From: Thermosynechococcus sp. NK55a
GTDB taxonomy: Bacteria; Cyanobacteriota; Cyanobacteriia; Thermosynechococcales; Thermosynechococcaceae
Assembly (NCBI RefSeq): GCF_000505665.1
Contig: NC_023033.1
Location: 1,116,001-1,180,000, forward strand
DNA length: 64,000 nt
Direction of reading: 5' to 3'
This document shows, in pieces, positions 47,904-58,014 of this stretch. Positions within the stretch are counted from its first letter, which is position 1. Each line of letters starts with the position of its first letter. A program made the position numbers and the translations under genes. The notes under the pieces are model-generated. The model worked only from the letters and a program-made list of their open reading frames with translations. It did not search any database and was not told where the DNA came from.

Positions 47904-48809
47904 ATGATGACCGTGGTCACTGTGCCGGCGACAACGGCTAATTTGGGTCCAGGGTTTGATTGTTTAGGGGCCGCTTTGACCCTCACCAATACGTTTACCT
48001 TTTCCTTGAGCGATCGCCCCCATGTCAGCGTGCGGGGGACTGAGGCCGCCAGTGTCAGCAGTAGCCCTAACAATTTGGCCTATCGTGCCTACAGCCGTTT
48101 CTATGAACATCTAGGGCGTGAAGCACCACCCGTATATTTGGAGATTGACCTGGGGGTTCCCCTCGCACGGGGTCTAGGCAGCTCAGCGACAGCAATTATC
48201 GGTGGCTTAGTGGGGGCGAATCGGCTGGCGGGCTTTCCCCTCAATCATACCGAGGTTCTGGAATTGGCCATTGAAATGGAAGGCCACCCCGATAATGTGG
48301 TGCCGGCCCTACTAGGGGGCTGTCGTCTTGCTGTTCAAGAGGGTGCTGGCGGATGGCATTGGCTAGAGATTCCTTGGGATCAGGATGTGGTGCCCATTGT
48401 GGCTATTCCGGACTTTGAGCTAGCCACAGAAACGGCACGGCAAGTACTGCCCTGCCACTGTACCTATGGTGATGCCGTCTTTAATATCAGTCACCTTGGC
48501 GCCTTGTTGCGGGGGTTGGAAACAGGGCAACGGGAGTGGCTGCAACTGGCGTTGGCCGATCGCCTGCATCAACCCTACCGCCAAAGTCTGATCAAAGGCT
48601 ATGCCGATCTCCACAGGGCGGCTCTTGAGGCGGGTGCCCACGGCCTCGTTATTAGTGGAGCAGGCCCAACTCTCTTAGCTCTTGGGGATCCCGTAACTGC
48701 TTCAGCCATTGCCACTGCCCTCAAGGAGACTTGGGCAACGTTTGATGTGCAGGCACGGGTGGAGATACTGGCAATTCAACGCCAAGGGACAACGGTGGGC
48801 GATCGCTAA
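47904..48809 (+). CDS. thrB: Homoserine kinase
   Basis: GHMP kinase phosphorylating homoserine for threonine synthesis. The 301-residue protein has VTVPATTANLGPGFDCLGAA at its start, the ATP loop PLARGLGSSATAIIGG, EGHPDNVVPALLGG and the C-terminal GAHGLVISGAGPTLLAL. Length is normal. Either of two adjacent ATGs may start it. It lies 3 bases after upp, so the two are likely cotranscribed. Confidence 0.96.
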   Translation: MMTVVTVPATTANLGPGFDCLGAALTLTNTFTFSLSDRPHVSVRGTEAASVSSSPNNLAYRAYSRFYEHLGREAPPVYLEIDLGVPLARGLGSSATAIIGGLVGANRLAGFPLNHTEVLELAIEMEGHPDNVVPALLGGCRLAVQEGAGGWHWLEIPWDQDVVPIVAIPDFELATETARQVLPCHCTYGDAVFNISHLGALLRGLETGQREWLQLALADRLHQPYRQSLIKGYADLHRAALEAGAHGLVISGAGPTLLALGDPVTASAIATALKETWATFDVQARVEILAIQRQGTTVGDR

Positions 48810-48857
48810 AAATCATAGAAATCAATAAAATGCTTCCTGCTGCTAGGAGGTGATTTG

Positions 48858-49928
48858 ATGACTCAAGAACCGGATGCCCTGACAACGGACCTGCTGCAAC
48901 GCCTGCGCCGCAAAGAGGGAACTTGGCAGGATTGGGGGGCAGGATGCCGGCAACTGCAAAAACAGGGGCTCTCTCCCCAAGCCATTTTTGAGGCCACGGG
49001 CATTGAACCCATCCACCAAAATCAACTCATCATTGCCCTGCAAGTGAATCAGAGCCTAGGGGAAGCACCCGAATCGGTGCGTGCCTATTTTCAAACCCGG
49101 GGCAGCGATCTGCTCTATGAACTACGGGTCTTATCGGCGGGCGATCGCCTGGCAGTAGCGACGCTGATTGTCGAGAAACAACTGGATGTCACTGCAGTTC
49201 ATGAGGTGTGTCGTGCCCTCAAAGCAGGCGGCTATCAAAAGGATGACAGTGAAGGCTTTGGTGAGAGTGTTGGCGATCGCATTGGTCGCTACTATTGGCA
49301 ACTGGCACGGCAGCAGCGAGATTTGGCCCAGCGATCGCGCCTCATTGCCCAAGGGCTGCGCTTTGTCGAATCTGCTAGCGGCCGGCAGGCCCTAGAAAAA
49401 TTACTCACGGACTTCACCGTTGTCCCCGCGGTCAATCAACCCCGCCTCCCCCTTTACCGCTTGGATACGGCTGAGGAAGTCCCCTACTTGGTTCCTGTGG
49501 CCGGTACCGCCCCCCTGACCGCTACTGCCTTTCAGCAGGTTCCCCGCCTGAGCTGCACCGAGGTATTTCGCGTGGTTGCTGTTCCCCAAGGAATGAGTCT
49601 TGTGGCTCTCCCCGCTTGGCAAGTGCTGCTCAATGCCGTTGATCCAGTGGCGATCCTTTGGCCAGCGGCAGACCTCCCTGCAGAATTACCGCCAAGCCCA
49701 GAGGGGCTGCCCATTGCCCAGGTGCTTCTGATTGTGGATCGGGGTCTGGCCGAGTGGAACCGCGATCGCTATCTGTTGATTGCTCCTAGGGCCTCTGACG
49801 CAGTTCAACTGGCTTGGTTGCCTGAACCGCCTACGGCTCCAATTCTTGGCCAACTTCTACTGGTGCTGCGCCCCCCCCAAGTGTTGGATGAGAGCCTCAA
49901 TAGGGAACTCTGGTTTTTTGAGGAATAA
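48858..49928 (+). CDS. raf1: Rubisco accumulation factor 1
   Basis: Dedicated assembly chaperone that stabilises RbcL dimers during Rubisco formation. The 356-residue protein matches Raf1 from cyanobacteria, with an N-terminal helical domain (LLQRLRRKEGTWQDWGAGC, GLSPQAIFEATGI), a linker and a C-terminal beta-sandwich dimerisation domain (LPLYRLDTAEEVPYLVPVAG). The ATG at 48858 has AGGAGGT at ideal distance; a TTG directly before it is not needed. rbc genes are not in the window. Its stop lies 8 bases from that of the convergent Wzc-like gene. Confidence 0.93.
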   Translation: MTQEPDALTTDLLQRLRRKEGTWQDWGAGCRQLQKQGLSPQAIFEATGIEPIHQNQLIIALQVNQSLGEAPESVRAYFQTRGSDLLYELRVLSAGDRLAVATLIVEKQLDVTAVHEVCRALKAGGYQKDDSEGFGESVGDRIGRYYWQLARQQRDLAQRSRLIAQGLRFVESASGRQALEKLLTDFTVVPAVNQPRLPLYRLDTAEEVPYLVPVAGTAPLTATAFQQVPRLSCTEVFRVVAVPQGMSLVALPAWQVLLNAVDPVAILWPAADLPAELPPSPEGLPIAQVLLIVDRGLAEWNRDRYLLIAPRASDAVQLAWLPEPPTAPILGQLLLVLRPPQVLDESLNRELWFFEE

Positions 49929-49935
49929 CCTAGCT

Positions 49936-52146
49936 TCAGGCGAGATTAACCACAACCCCCAGAGGGCTGACACTCCCTAAGCTGTAATCTGCCAAGGCTA
50001 AACCCACAGACTGCCGGGGCGCCTTCAAATTCACCACCACCAGAGTCTGATCCACCAGTCCCGACCAGAGTTTGGCATCAGCAAAGTTGGCCAAGGGCGG
50101 TGTATCCACAATCACCAGATCAAAGTAATTTTTGAGGTGAGCCATGAATTGCTTCAGCGTGTCTTGACTTAGGAGCCGCATCGGCTGCTGCCGCAACTCC
50201 CCGGCCGTTAAAATGGCAAGGCCGCGCTGAGTCTGGGCAACACTATGCCAATGTCGCCGCTGAATTAACCAATCTGCCAAGCCCTGTTCATTACTCAGTC
50301 CAAGATAGCGGTGAATCTTAGGTTGGCGCAAATCCCCATCAATGAGCAGAACCCGCTGACCCGTGCCTGCGGCAGCAAGGGAAAGATGGAGAGCAACCGT
50401 GGTACGCCCATCGGTGGGTAGGGCTGAAATGATGGCCAATGACTGCCCCAGACCCACCGCTTGCAGGTTAGCCAACAGATGGTGAAAGGACTCTTGGAAC
50501 TTCATTCCTTCCCCCACAGTGGGTAGGACTTGGGTCACCTGCCACAACCCTGCGTTGCCCTTGACGACGCGCTCTAGGCGCAGATTGATTTGGGGGGTTG
50601 CCTTGGGAATGTTGCCAAGGAGGGGCACGCCTAGGGTTTCTTCCACCTGGGCTGGACTGACAAACGTATGGTCAGCAGCATCTGCCAGATAAACGGCGAA
50701 AACGCCCAACAGGAGGCTGGCGATCGCCCCTAATACCAACAGCAGTAAGCGTGGGAATGTGGGTTGGACAGCAGGATTCTCTACATCCGTCAGTACCTGC
50801 CAGGCAAAGTGATTCTGTGCCAGTTGCAGTTGGACCGCCTGTCGGGCTTGATTGAGCATCTCTAAGGAGAGATTGGCCCTCCGAATCTGATTTTGAAGGC
50901 GCTCAATGGCGGGGAGTTGGCCACTCAGTTGTTGTAATTGTTGGGCAATTGCCGCTTGGGGAGCAGCCAGCTCAGCATCATAGCGCCGCTGGTTTTCGTA
51001 CTCAATCCACGCCGTAATGTAGTTGGTAATGAGCGTTTGTGAGACTGTTCCCTGAAAGCCTAGGGCAGTGGGGTTATTCACTGGATATTGCTCACCAATC
51101 ACTTGGCGGGCGATCGCCTGCAATTGCTCTAGTAAAACTCGGCGCTGTTCCTCTAGGGCTTGGATGATGGGTGTTCCTTCCCGAAAAATGGCTAAATTCC
51201 TGGCAATTTCTTGATCCAGCTCTTGAATGCGTGCCAGTTGCTGCTGATAAGCCGGAGAAGTACTCAAATTTGCTGCCGCTAGGGCTTCGGCGGGGGTCAT
51301 CTTGAGTTGTTCTTGGAACCCTTGAAAACGACCGTAGGCTTCCACGGCCTTAAGGCGAGCGGCTTGGCGCAGGCTATGGATTTGGCGATACTGTTCCGTT
51401 AAAAAGCGCAGTTGCTCTGAGGGTTGCAGGCTGGTGCCTTGGGTTTCGCTGGCTTGGAGTTGCCGCTGTAGCTGCTCTAATTCTGCCAGGTGCTGATTGA
51501 TGTCGTTGTCGAGTTGCTTTAGGGTGCGATTGAGTTGTTCTTGGCGATCGCGCTGACTGTAGTCAACAAATGCTTCGGCAACAGCCTTTAACACTGCGGT
51601 CACGATTTCTGGCTGGCGATCGCGATAGGCCACCTCTAGTACTTTTGTTTCTGTCGGGGCTTGCCCTGTTGCTGAACTAACCACTGGTTGAATTTCCAGA
51701 TGCTCAGCTAAGACCCGTGTGGTCAAATGGGGGTACTGCTGTTGCAGTTTTTGGGCAATGGGCGCCAGTACTTTGTCACTTTCCAAAACAACAATCTGTG
51801 ATCCCACATCTGTTTGCGGGAAGGGGGTGGGCAAACGGTCTGCGGGGAGCGTCCCCATAATGCCCTCCCGTGGTGGTGGCATTGGCGGAGTTTGTGGCTC
51901 ACTCACGGGTTCCATCAAGAGGCGAAAGGAGGCCTTGTACATTTCGGGGTGCCAGAGAACATACCCACCCATGACCAAGAATGAGAACAAAACCGTACCT
52001 GAGAACAGTCGCCATCGTCGCCGACAGCGATCGCCAAAGTTCTGCACTCCACCCTTGGTTTGCCTCTTGGTGGTGCTGATGAACCCCGATAGATGGCGCT
52101 GGCGATCAACGACCCGTAAATTGGGTACCTTTTGTGGGAGTGACAT
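49936..52146 (-). CDS. Wzc-like polysaccharide co-polymerase / BY-kinase-like protein
   Basis: A 736-residue membrane protein for exopolysaccharide chain length and export. A Wzz domain (first helix about 45-65, then a long coiled coil about 170-400) ends with a second helix near 485-505 ([20 protein letters not shown]). A C-terminal BY-kinase-like ATPase follows, with Walker A' RVLLIDGDLRQP near 600 and Walker B FDLVIVDTPP near 678. Walker A reads SALPTDGRTT, Arg581 replacing the invariant Lys, and the protein ends VSPLGVVVNLA without a tyrosine cluster. The ATG at 52146 is 16 bases after the Wza-like stop, so both are in one operon. Kinase activity is doubtful. Confidence 0.9.
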   Translation of the reverse strand: MSLPQKVPNLRVVDRQRHLSGFISTTKRQTKGGVQNFGDRCRRRWRLFSGTVLFSFLVMGGYVLWHPEMYKASFRLLMEPVSEPQTPPMPPPREGIMGTLPADRLPTPFPQTDVGSQIVVLESDKVLAPIAQKLQQQYPHLTTRVLAEHLEIQPVVSSATGQAPTETKVLEVAYRDRQPEIVTAVLKAVAEAFVDYSQRDRQEQLNRTLKQLDNDINQHLAELEQLQRQLQASETQGTSLQPSEQLRFLTEQYRQIHSLRQAARLKAVEAYGRFQGFQEQLKMTPAEALAAANLSTSPAYQQQLARIQELDQEIARNLAIFREGTPIIQALEEQRRVLLEQLQAIARQVIGEQYPVNNPTALGFQGTVSQTLITNYITAWIEYENQRRYDAELAAPQAAIAQQLQQLSGQLPAIERLQNQIRRANLSLEMLNQARQAVQLQLAQNHFAWQVLTDVENPAVQPTFPRLLLLVLGAIASLLLGVFAVYLADAADHTFVSPAQVEETLGVPLLGNIPKATPQINLRLERVVKGNAGLWQVTQVLPTVGEGMKFQESFHHLLANLQAVGLGQSLAIISALPTDGRTTVALHLSLAAAGTGQRVLLIDGDLRQPKIHRYLGLSNEQGLADWLIQRRHWHSVAQTQRGLAILTAGELRQQPMRLLSQDTLKQFMAHLKNYFDLVIVDTPPLANFADAKLWSGLVDQTLVVVNLKAPRQSVGLALADYSLGSVSPLGVVVNLA

Positions 52147-52162
52147 CAGTTGTACACCATGC

Positions 52163-53314
52163 TTAATCAAATACGTTAACTAAGTTGAGGAACACTCCTA
52201 AGGTTCCTAATGCACCAATAGGACGCAAGGCATTCCCAATGGCATCCCCCACCTGCGTTAGCCCTGACCGTTCCACCACAATCACATCCCCCTCTTGCAA
52301 TACAGGATTGTTGTTGGCATTGGGTTGGGCTGCCAAGCTAAAGGGAATCCGTCGCCGACTAACCGTGCCATCGCGATTGAGCCGCACCAGTGTCACCCTA
52401 GACATATTGGCACGTTGCACATTGAAGCCGCCCGCTGCCCCAATGCCCTGAGTGAGGGTGGCATTCGCTGGTACTTCGACCAAGCCCGGTCGCAATACTT
52501 CACCCACAACCTGCACCCGAATCACCTGCGGCGAAAAGGTGGCAGAGGCGACGCGAATCGCTTCAGCCGCATTCACTTCCTTTGCCTTGGGCACCACAAT
52601 CACATCATCACTGCGCAGGGTAATATCTTGACTGGCATCCCCCGACTGAATCATCTCCCAAAGATTAATTTTCGTGACTGCCGTTTGGCCATTCCCCAGT
52701 TGGCGACGGATCTCAATGCTGCGAATATCGGCCTCTTGCGTAATTCCACCGCTTTGAGCAAGGACTTGGCTCAGGCGAGGCCATGTTAGGCCACCGGAAA
52801 GAAGGCCGATACCAGCGGCAGAAGCTGATACAGCAGAAGCTGATACAGAAGTAAAAGGAACAACATAGGATCCTGGACGGCTCACCTCACCCGCCACCAA
52901 AATCTTCATGGGGCGCGGCGTCTGCAATGTAACGGTTACTGCGGGAAAGCGCATGACTTGACTGTAAGCGTTGAGGATCACCTGCTCCGCTTGAGGTAGG
53001 GTTAAGCCACCCACGATCACTCGCCCTGCCAACGGTAGAGTGACTGAACCATCCAGATTAACCGTGAATTGTCGCTGACTAGTAACACTTGGTGGAAGGT
53101 TAACCACTTCAATAAAAAGCACGTCCCCCGCACCCAAGAGGTAATCCTGAAGGGGGTTAGTGCTGGTGAAACTGTAGGAGCTTGGGCTGAGGGGCCTTGG
53201 TTGAGCAGTAGCCAAGGGGGGTGTCAGAAGTGTCGCCCCAAGGGTGAGTCCACTAGCAGCAATCGCTAGCAGGATGGCCGTCTTTTGTCGCCTTGGCCCG
53301 GATCGATACCCCAT
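52163..53314 (-). CDS. Wza-like outer-membrane polysaccharide export protein
   Basis: A 383-residue secreted protein forming the outer-membrane exit channel. A signal peptide covers about residues 1-37, ending with an ATAQ cleavage region. The Poly_export domain (YLLGAGDVLFIEVVN, FTVNLDGSVTLPLAGRVIVGGLT) is followed by two SLBB domains (MKILVAGEVSRPGSY, IRVQVVGEVLRPGLVEV) and GDVIVVERSG. The ATG at 53314 has GGGGAG at 8 bases, preferred to a start nine codons earlier. There is no lipobox, as in other cyanobacterial Wza-like proteins. It precedes the Wzc-like gene. Confidence 0.92.
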   Translation of the reverse strand: MGYRSGPRRQKTAILLAIAASGLTLGATLLTPPLATAQPRPLSPSSYSFTSTNPLQDYLLGAGDVLFIEVVNLPPSVTSQRQFTVNLDGSVTLPLAGRVIVGGLTLPQAEQVILNAYSQVMRFPAVTVTLQTPRPMKILVAGEVSRPGSYVVPFTSVSASAVSASAAGIGLLSGGLTWPRLSQVLAQSGGITQEADIRSIEIRRQLGNGQTAVTKINLWEMIQSGDASQDITLRSDDVIVVPKAKEVNAAEAIRVASATFSPQVIRVQVVGEVLRPGLVEVPANATLTQGIGAAGGFNVQRANMSRVTLVRLNRDGTVSRRRIPFSLAAQPNANNNPVLQEGDVIVVERSGLTQVGDAIGNALRPIGALGTLGVFLNLVNVFD

Positions 53315-53474
53315 CGTTGCTTCTCCCCACTGACTTCCCAATTTTCCAGGTAACCTACACCATTGTCCCCTGTTCTACCATACGTGTTTAACCTCCGTGA
53401 TGGATGGCAGGATTGCCGCCCTAGTCTGAGAAAAGGGCTTAAAATGGGAGGGAATACTGCATCCCCAGTATGTC

Positions 53475-54197
53475 ATGCCAGATCAACCGCTCATTTGTCT
53501 AGAGAACATTTCCAAGGTTTACGGCCAAGGGGAAACCGAAGTGCACGCCCTTAGGGATGTGAATTTGCAAATTCAGCGGGGAGAGTACTGTGCCATTATG
53601 GGGGCGTCGGGGTCAGGGAAGTCCACAATGATGAATATTATTGGCTGTTTGGATCGCCCGACCTCTGGCCGCTACTTTCTCGATGGCCAAGATGTGGCCT
53701 ATCTCAGTGATGATGAACTGGCCCATATCCGCAATGCCAAGATTGGCTTTGTCTTTCAACAGTTTTACTTACTAGGGCAGCTAACGGCACTGGAAAATGT
53801 GATGCTGCCTATGGTCTATGCCCAAGTGCCTCCTAAGGAACGACGCGATCGCGCGATTGCTGCCTTGGAACAGGTAGGCTTAGGGCACCGCCTTGAGAAT
53901 CGTCCCAATCAACTCTCGGGCGGACAGCAACAACGGGTGGCGATCGCCCGCGCCATTGTCAATCAGCCGTTGCTGCTGCTAGCCGATGAACCCACCGGTG
54001 CCCTCGATAGCCACACCACTGCGGAAATCCTGGCTATTTTTGGTCAACTCAATGCCGCCGGCATGACCGTAATTATGGTGACCCATGAACCCGATGTGGC
54101 AGCGGTCACCCACCGCATTATCCAGTTTCGCGACGGTCAAATTCGTTGCGATCGCCCCAATATCCCTAGCCCACTGGCGGCAGCCGTTTTATCTTAG
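53475..54197 (+). CDS. ABC transporter ATPase, MacB/LolD/DevA type
   Basis: A 240-residue ATPase of the type-VII ABC family that drives MacB-like or DevA-like systems. It has GASGSGKSTMMNIIGCLDRPTSG, VFQQFYLLGQLTALENVMLP, LSGGQQQRVAIARAIVNQPLLLLADEPTGALD and VTHEPDVA, all typical of this subfamily. It stands alone; neither the permease nor an adaptor is adjacent. The HlyD-type adaptor at 23717 is a candidate partner by family only. Divergent from the Wza-like gene. Confidence 0.92.
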   Translation: MPDQPLICLENISKVYGQGETEVHALRDVNLQIQRGEYCAIMGASGSGKSTMMNIIGCLDRPTSGRYFLDGQDVAYLSDDELAHIRNAKIGFVFQQFYLLGQLTALENVMLPMVYAQVPPKERRDRAIAALEQVGLGHRLENRPNQLSGGQQQRVAIARAIVNQPLLLLADEPTGALDSHTTAEILAIFGQLNAAGMTVIMVTHEPDVAAVTHRIIQFRDGQIRCDRPNIPSPLAAAVLS

Positions 54198-54229
54198 GAA
54201 GGGGAATAGCGGAGAAAAAAGTAAAAATC

Positions 54230-54514
54230 ATGGCAAAAGCAGTTTGGAAAGGTGCGACCTTGGCCGAGAGCGATCGCTACGAAGTGGTCGAGGGCAATGT
54301 TTACTTTCCGCCAGAAGCCCTCAATCAGGCCTATTTTCAGCCCAGCGATACCCACACCGTTTGTGGTTGGAAAGGCACAGCCAGCTACTACCCCATTGTT
54401 GTCAATGGCGAAGTGAATCGCGATGCGGCCTGGTACTACCCCGATCCCAAGCCTGCGGCAGCCAATATCAAGGGCTATGTGGCCTTTTGGCGAGGGGTGC
54501 AGGTGACGCGCTAA
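54230..54514 (+). CDS. DUF427 domain protein
   Basis: A 94-residue protein of the DUF427 family, recognised by MAKAVWKGATLAESD, VVEGNVYFPPEAL, THTVCGWKGTASYY and AWYYPDPKPAAANIKGYVAFW. Members fold as small beta structures of unknown function. The last 47 bases overlap in antiparallel fashion the end of the MetF-like gene, so one stop lies within the other gene. Confidence 0.92.
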   Translation: MAKAVWKGATLAESDRYEVVEGNVYFPPEALNQAYFQPSDTHTVCGWKGTASYYPIVVNGEVNRDAAWYYPDPKPAAANIKGYVAFWRGVQVTR

Positions 54515-55427
54515 GGGGAGGAATTCCCGCACGGTTGAGAATTTCAGGAATCAAATCCTCACGGCGCACCGCCATTAAGTGCACCCCCTGACACAACTCC
54601 CGTGCTTGTTGGACTTGTTCAGCCGCAATAGTTATTCCTTCATCGAGGGGATCAGGCGCTGCCGCTAGCCGATCGATAATGTGCTGGGGAATCGAAGCCC
54701 CCGGCACCGCCCGATTGATAAACAGGGCATTTTTAGCGGACTTAAGAAGAAAAATTCCTGCAAGAATTGGCCGACCACAACCCGCTGCAATCTGATCCAT
54801 AAACTTGGCTAGCCGCCCAAAGTCGGTAATCAACTGCGTTTGGAAAAACTGAGCGCCCGCTGCCAATTTACGCTCAAACCGTTGTTGCAGCCCCGACCAA
54901 CTGGCAGACTGGGGATCGACGGCAGCACCGGCAAAGAAATGTGTCGCTCCATCGGCTAGGGGGCGATCTTCGCTATCTACCCCCTGATTGAGTTGGCCAA
55001 TGACGCGCAATAGACGGACAGATTCCAAATCAAAGACGGGCTTGGCTTGGGGATGATCCCCAGCTTTGACGGGGTCACCCGTAAGTGCCAAAATATTGCG
55101 TAAACCAAGGGCGGCAATGCCCATGAGATCCGCTTGCAGAGCAATGCGGTTGCGATCGCGACAGGCTATTTGACAAATGGGCTCGAACCCCTGCTGTTGC
55201 AACAAATAGGCGGCTGCCCAAGAACTCATCCGCAGCACAGCGCGACTGCCATCGGTGACATTGACCGCATGAACTCTCCCCTTCAGATGGGCTGCTTGGC
55301 GCAGCATTGTACTGGCATCCCTACCCTTGGGGGGACACACCTCGGCGGTAATGAGGAACTCACCCTGCTCACAGGCAGCTTGAAAACGCGAGACTGACAA
55401 GGAAATGGCTAGAGCGCGACTAGGCAA
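54468..55427 (-). CDS. Methylenetetrahydrofolate reductase-like protein
   Basis: A 319-residue member of the MetF flavoprotein superfamily (TIM barrel). ITAEVCPPKGRD at the N-terminus, HAVNVTDGSRAVLRMS, ILALTGDPVKAGDH, GAQFFQTQLITDF and PILAGIFLLKS match the short cyanobacterial MetF-like group. It might reduce methylenetetrahydrofolate for methionine synthesis, but the divergence leaves this uncertain. In-frame stops lie just upstream of a TTG at 55427, and no ATG exists before the conserved region; a TTG at 55400 giving MSVSRFQAAC is equally possible. Convergent with DUF427, sharing 47 bases. Confidence 0.85.
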   Translation of the reverse strand: MPSRALAISLSVSRFQAACEQGEFLITAEVCPPKGRDASTMLRQAAHLKGRVHAVNVTDGSRAVLRMSSWAAAYLLQQQGFEPICQIACRDRNRIALQADLMGIAALGLRNILALTGDPVKAGDHPQAKPVFDLESVRLLRVIGQLNQGVDSEDRPLADGATHFFAGAAVDPQSASWSGLQQRFERKLAAGAQFFQTQLITDFGRLAKFMDQIAAGCGRPILAGIFLLKSAKNALFINRAVPGASIPQHIIDRLAAAPDPLDEGITIAAEQVQQARELCQGVHLMAVRREDLIPEILNRAGIPPLSASPAPLAKRPHSP

Positions 55428-55455
55428 CTATCATACACACTCGTGGTGCCCCTTC

Positions 55456-56826
55456 CTAGGCGGCCAAATGGGCACTCACCGTCTGCACTAGTGTCTCCGT
55501 CCAATAATCAGCAATATGCTGCTGTTCTGCTTCCACCATGACGCGGATAACCGGTTCTGTACCGGAGGCACGCACCAAGACTCGCCCGCGATCGCCCATA
55601 TCCAGTTGCGCTTTGGCAATCATCTGTTGTAGAGGTTCACACTCTTGCCAGTGAAGCCGCCGCTGACGATCCTCAACCCGAACATTGCGGAGAATTTGCG
55701 GGTAGGCAGTAAAACTTTGGTCTCGCAGTTGCGCTAGGGATAGACCAGAATCCTGAACTAGGGTCGCTAGGTGCACTGCCGTGAGCAGGCCATCCCCCCC
55801 CACGCCATAGTGGCGGCAGAGGATGTGTCCCGACTGTTCGCCCCCCAGCATGGCACCGTGGCGCAACATTTCTGCATGGACGTATTGATCGCCCACCGCT
55901 GCCCGTACCAGTTGTCCACCCCGCGCTTGCCAAGCCCGCTCAAAGCCCAGATTCGACATCACAGTGGCCACAATTAAATCCTTGGGCAGTTGTGCCTGCG
56001 ACTGGAGTTTTTGTCCCCAGAAATAGAGAATGTGATCGCCATCAACCACCCGTCCTTGACTATCCACCGCCAGCACGCGATCGGCATCGCCATCAAAGGC
56101 AAATCCCATAGCAGCCCGGGTTGCACGGACAGCCTGCTGCAAGGGTTCCAGATGGGTGGAGCCACAGTTGACATTAATCCGATTTCCATCGGCGCGATCG
56201 TGGAGAGCAATCACCTCAGCCCCCAGGGCATGGAAGACCGTAGGTGCCACCGCCACCGCAGATCCCCAGGCCAAATCCAACACCACCCGCAGTCCTCGCA
56301 GGGGTTGACGATCCTGAAGGGGGGCTTGCACCGCATGGCGATAGCGCTGGAGCAGTTCGGGGCGATGATGCAAATGTCCCCAATGTTCGGTATGGGGGAG
56401 CGATAGGCCAGCATTTAAGTGGGCTTCAATGGCTTTCTGCAGATCAGGGCTCAGTTTGCTGCCATCACTGCCAAAAATCTTAATGCCGTTGTCGGCGGGG
56501 GGATTATGACTGGCGGAAATCATAGCACCCCCAATGGCTTCTGTGGTGGTCGTTAGGTAGGCAATACAAGGGGTCGGACACAGGCCCACATGCCACACCT
56601 CAAAACCAGCGGCAGTTAACCCTGCGGCCAAGGCGGTGGCCAACATATCACTGGAGTTGCGGGAGTCTTGACCAATGATAAAGGGGCGCTGGGGTGCATC
56701 TGTTGTTTGCCGCAGGACTTCCCCCACCCAGTATCCCAAGCTCAAGGCCAAGTTGGGGGTTAGCAACTCTCCCGCCCGTCCACGAATGCCATCGGTTCCA
56801 AACCGAATCGGCTGCTGCCCAGTCAT
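55456..56826 (-). CDS. glmM: Phosphoglucosamine mutase
   Basis: Interconverts glucosamine-6- and 1-phosphate on the route to UDP-GlcNAc and peptidoglycan. The 456-residue protein begins [13 protein letters not shown], has the phosphoserine loop [18 protein letters not shown], the metal loop [14 protein letters not shown], the sugar loop LGGEQSGHI and the phosphate loop [12 protein letters not shown]. The ATG at 56826 has GAGG 8 bases upstream, better than a start eleven codons earlier. It lies upstream of the MetF-like gene with 28 bases between. Confidence 0.96.
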   Translation of the reverse strand: MTGQQPIRFGTDGIRGRAGELLTPNLALSLGYWVGEVLRQTTDAPQRPFIIGQDSRNSSDMLATALAAGLTAAGFEVWHVGLCPTPCIAYLTTTTEAIGGAMISASHNPPADNGIKIFGSDGSKLSPDLQKAIEAHLNAGLSLPHTEHWGHLHHRPELLQRYRHAVQAPLQDRQPLRGLRVVLDLAWGSAVAVAPTVFHALGAEVIALHDRADGNRINVNCGSTHLEPLQQAVRATRAAMGFAFDGDADRVLAVDSQGRVVDGDHILYFWGQKLQSQAQLPKDLIVATVMSNLGFERAWQARGGQLVRAAVGDQYVHAEMLRHGAMLGGEQSGHILCRHYGVGGDGLLTAVHLATLVQDSGLSLAQLRDQSFTAYPQILRNVRVEDRQRRLHWQECEPLQQMIAKAQLDMGDRGRVLVRASGTEPVIRVMVEAEQQHIADYWTETLVQTVSAHLAA

Positions 56827-56991
56827 GGTTAATTCCTCACGCCACACCAACACTCGCAATTTTCTAGTCGATTCCCTTAGCTATGCAGAGGAGGATTTGT
56901 AACATTTATTCACTATCTCTGGACTATAGCATCTCTATACACTTTCCCCCACAGGAGTATTCTGGATCAGCGGGAATTGAGGCGAAGCAAA

Positions 56992-58014
56992 ATGTTACCA
57001 CCCGACCTGCGCCAACAATTGCAATCTTGCCAAGGGCGACTCCTACACCTTTTGCAGTCCTTTTCTTCAGCAAGGGTACTAGTGGTGGGAGATCTCACCC
57101 TCGATGAATTCCTTACAGGGCAGGTGGAGCGCCTCTCACGGGAAGCCCCTGTGCTGATTTTGCGCCATGAGTTTACCCGCCAAGTCCCCGGCGGCGGTGC
57201 CAACGCTATCTACAATTTGGCCAAGCTGGGCGCTCAGGTGCAGGCCGTTGGTCTTGTGGGTACAGATCCCCAGGGAGAAGCACTCTGTGGCATTTTTCAG
57301 GAGGCAGGGATTGATACGCGGGGCATCTTGAAGGAGAGCGATCGCCCCACAGTGACAAAAACGCGTATTTCAGGCCATGCTCGCCAGTCGGTGACCCAGC
57401 AAATTGTCCGCGTCGATCGCAAATCCGATGATCTCCCCTCCCCGGCCCTTCAGGAAGCCCTAGCTGCCTTCATTCGCGAGCAGCTCGGAACTGCCGATGC
57501 GGTAGTTTGCTCCGACTATGGGGATGGTGTCTTTACGCCCCCCGTGATTGCCGCCGCCTTAGAGCATCAGCGCACAATTGTTGATACCCAACGGGATTTA
57601 GCCCGCTATCGCGGTGCTTTCCTATTTACACCGAACCTGCCAGAGGCAGAGGCAGCGGTGGGCTACCCAATTCGGACGGAGGCGGAGGTCCTGCAAGCGG
57701 GGGAAGACCTGCTGGATTTGACAGGGGCTAAATATATGCTGATTACGCGGGGGGATGCTGGTATGAGTCTCTTTAGCCGGGAGGCAGCGCCCTATCATTT
57801 GCCCGCCTTTAACCGCACAGATGTCTTTGATGTGACTGGTGCAGGCGATACGGTTGTGGCTGCTTTAACCCTTGCCCTTGTGGCGGGTGCTAGTCTTTGG
57901 GAGGCGGCAGTTTTAGGCAATTTAGCCGCCAGTATTGTCGTACGCCAGTTTGGTACAGCCACCACATCCACTGCAGAGATGGCGGCAGCCCTTCACTCTT
58001 TGCTCGAAGATTAG
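56992..58014 (+). CDS. PfkB-family sugar kinase, RfaE/HldE kinase-domain type
   Basis: A 340-residue ribokinase-fold kinase most like the heptose-7-phosphate kinase domain of HldE. It shows VLVVGDLTLDEFLTGQVERLS, the RfaE-type QVPGGGANAIYNLAKLGAQV, CSDYGDGVFT, and the anion-hole and base motif DVTGAGDTVVAAL. The cytidylyltransferase half of HldE is absent. ADP-heptose synthesis is plausible but not shown by context. The ATG at 56992 has GAGG 9 bases upstream. It overlaps the end of the convergent amidase gene by 4 bases. Confidence 0.87.
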   Translation: MLPPDLRQQLQSCQGRLLHLLQSFSSARVLVVGDLTLDEFLTGQVERLSREAPVLILRHEFTRQVPGGGANAIYNLAKLGAQVQAVGLVGTDPQGEALCGIFQEAGIDTRGILKESDRPTVTKTRISGHARQSVTQQIVRVDRKSDDLPSPALQEALAAFIREQLGTADAVVCSDYGDGVFTPPVIAAALEHQRTIVDTQRDLARYRGAFLFTPNLPEAEAAVGYPIRTEAEVLQAGEDLLDLTGAKYMLITRGDAGMSLFSREAAPYHLPAFNRTDVFDVTGAGDTVVAALTLALVAGASLWEAAVLGNLAASIVVRQFGTATTSTAEMAAALHSLLED

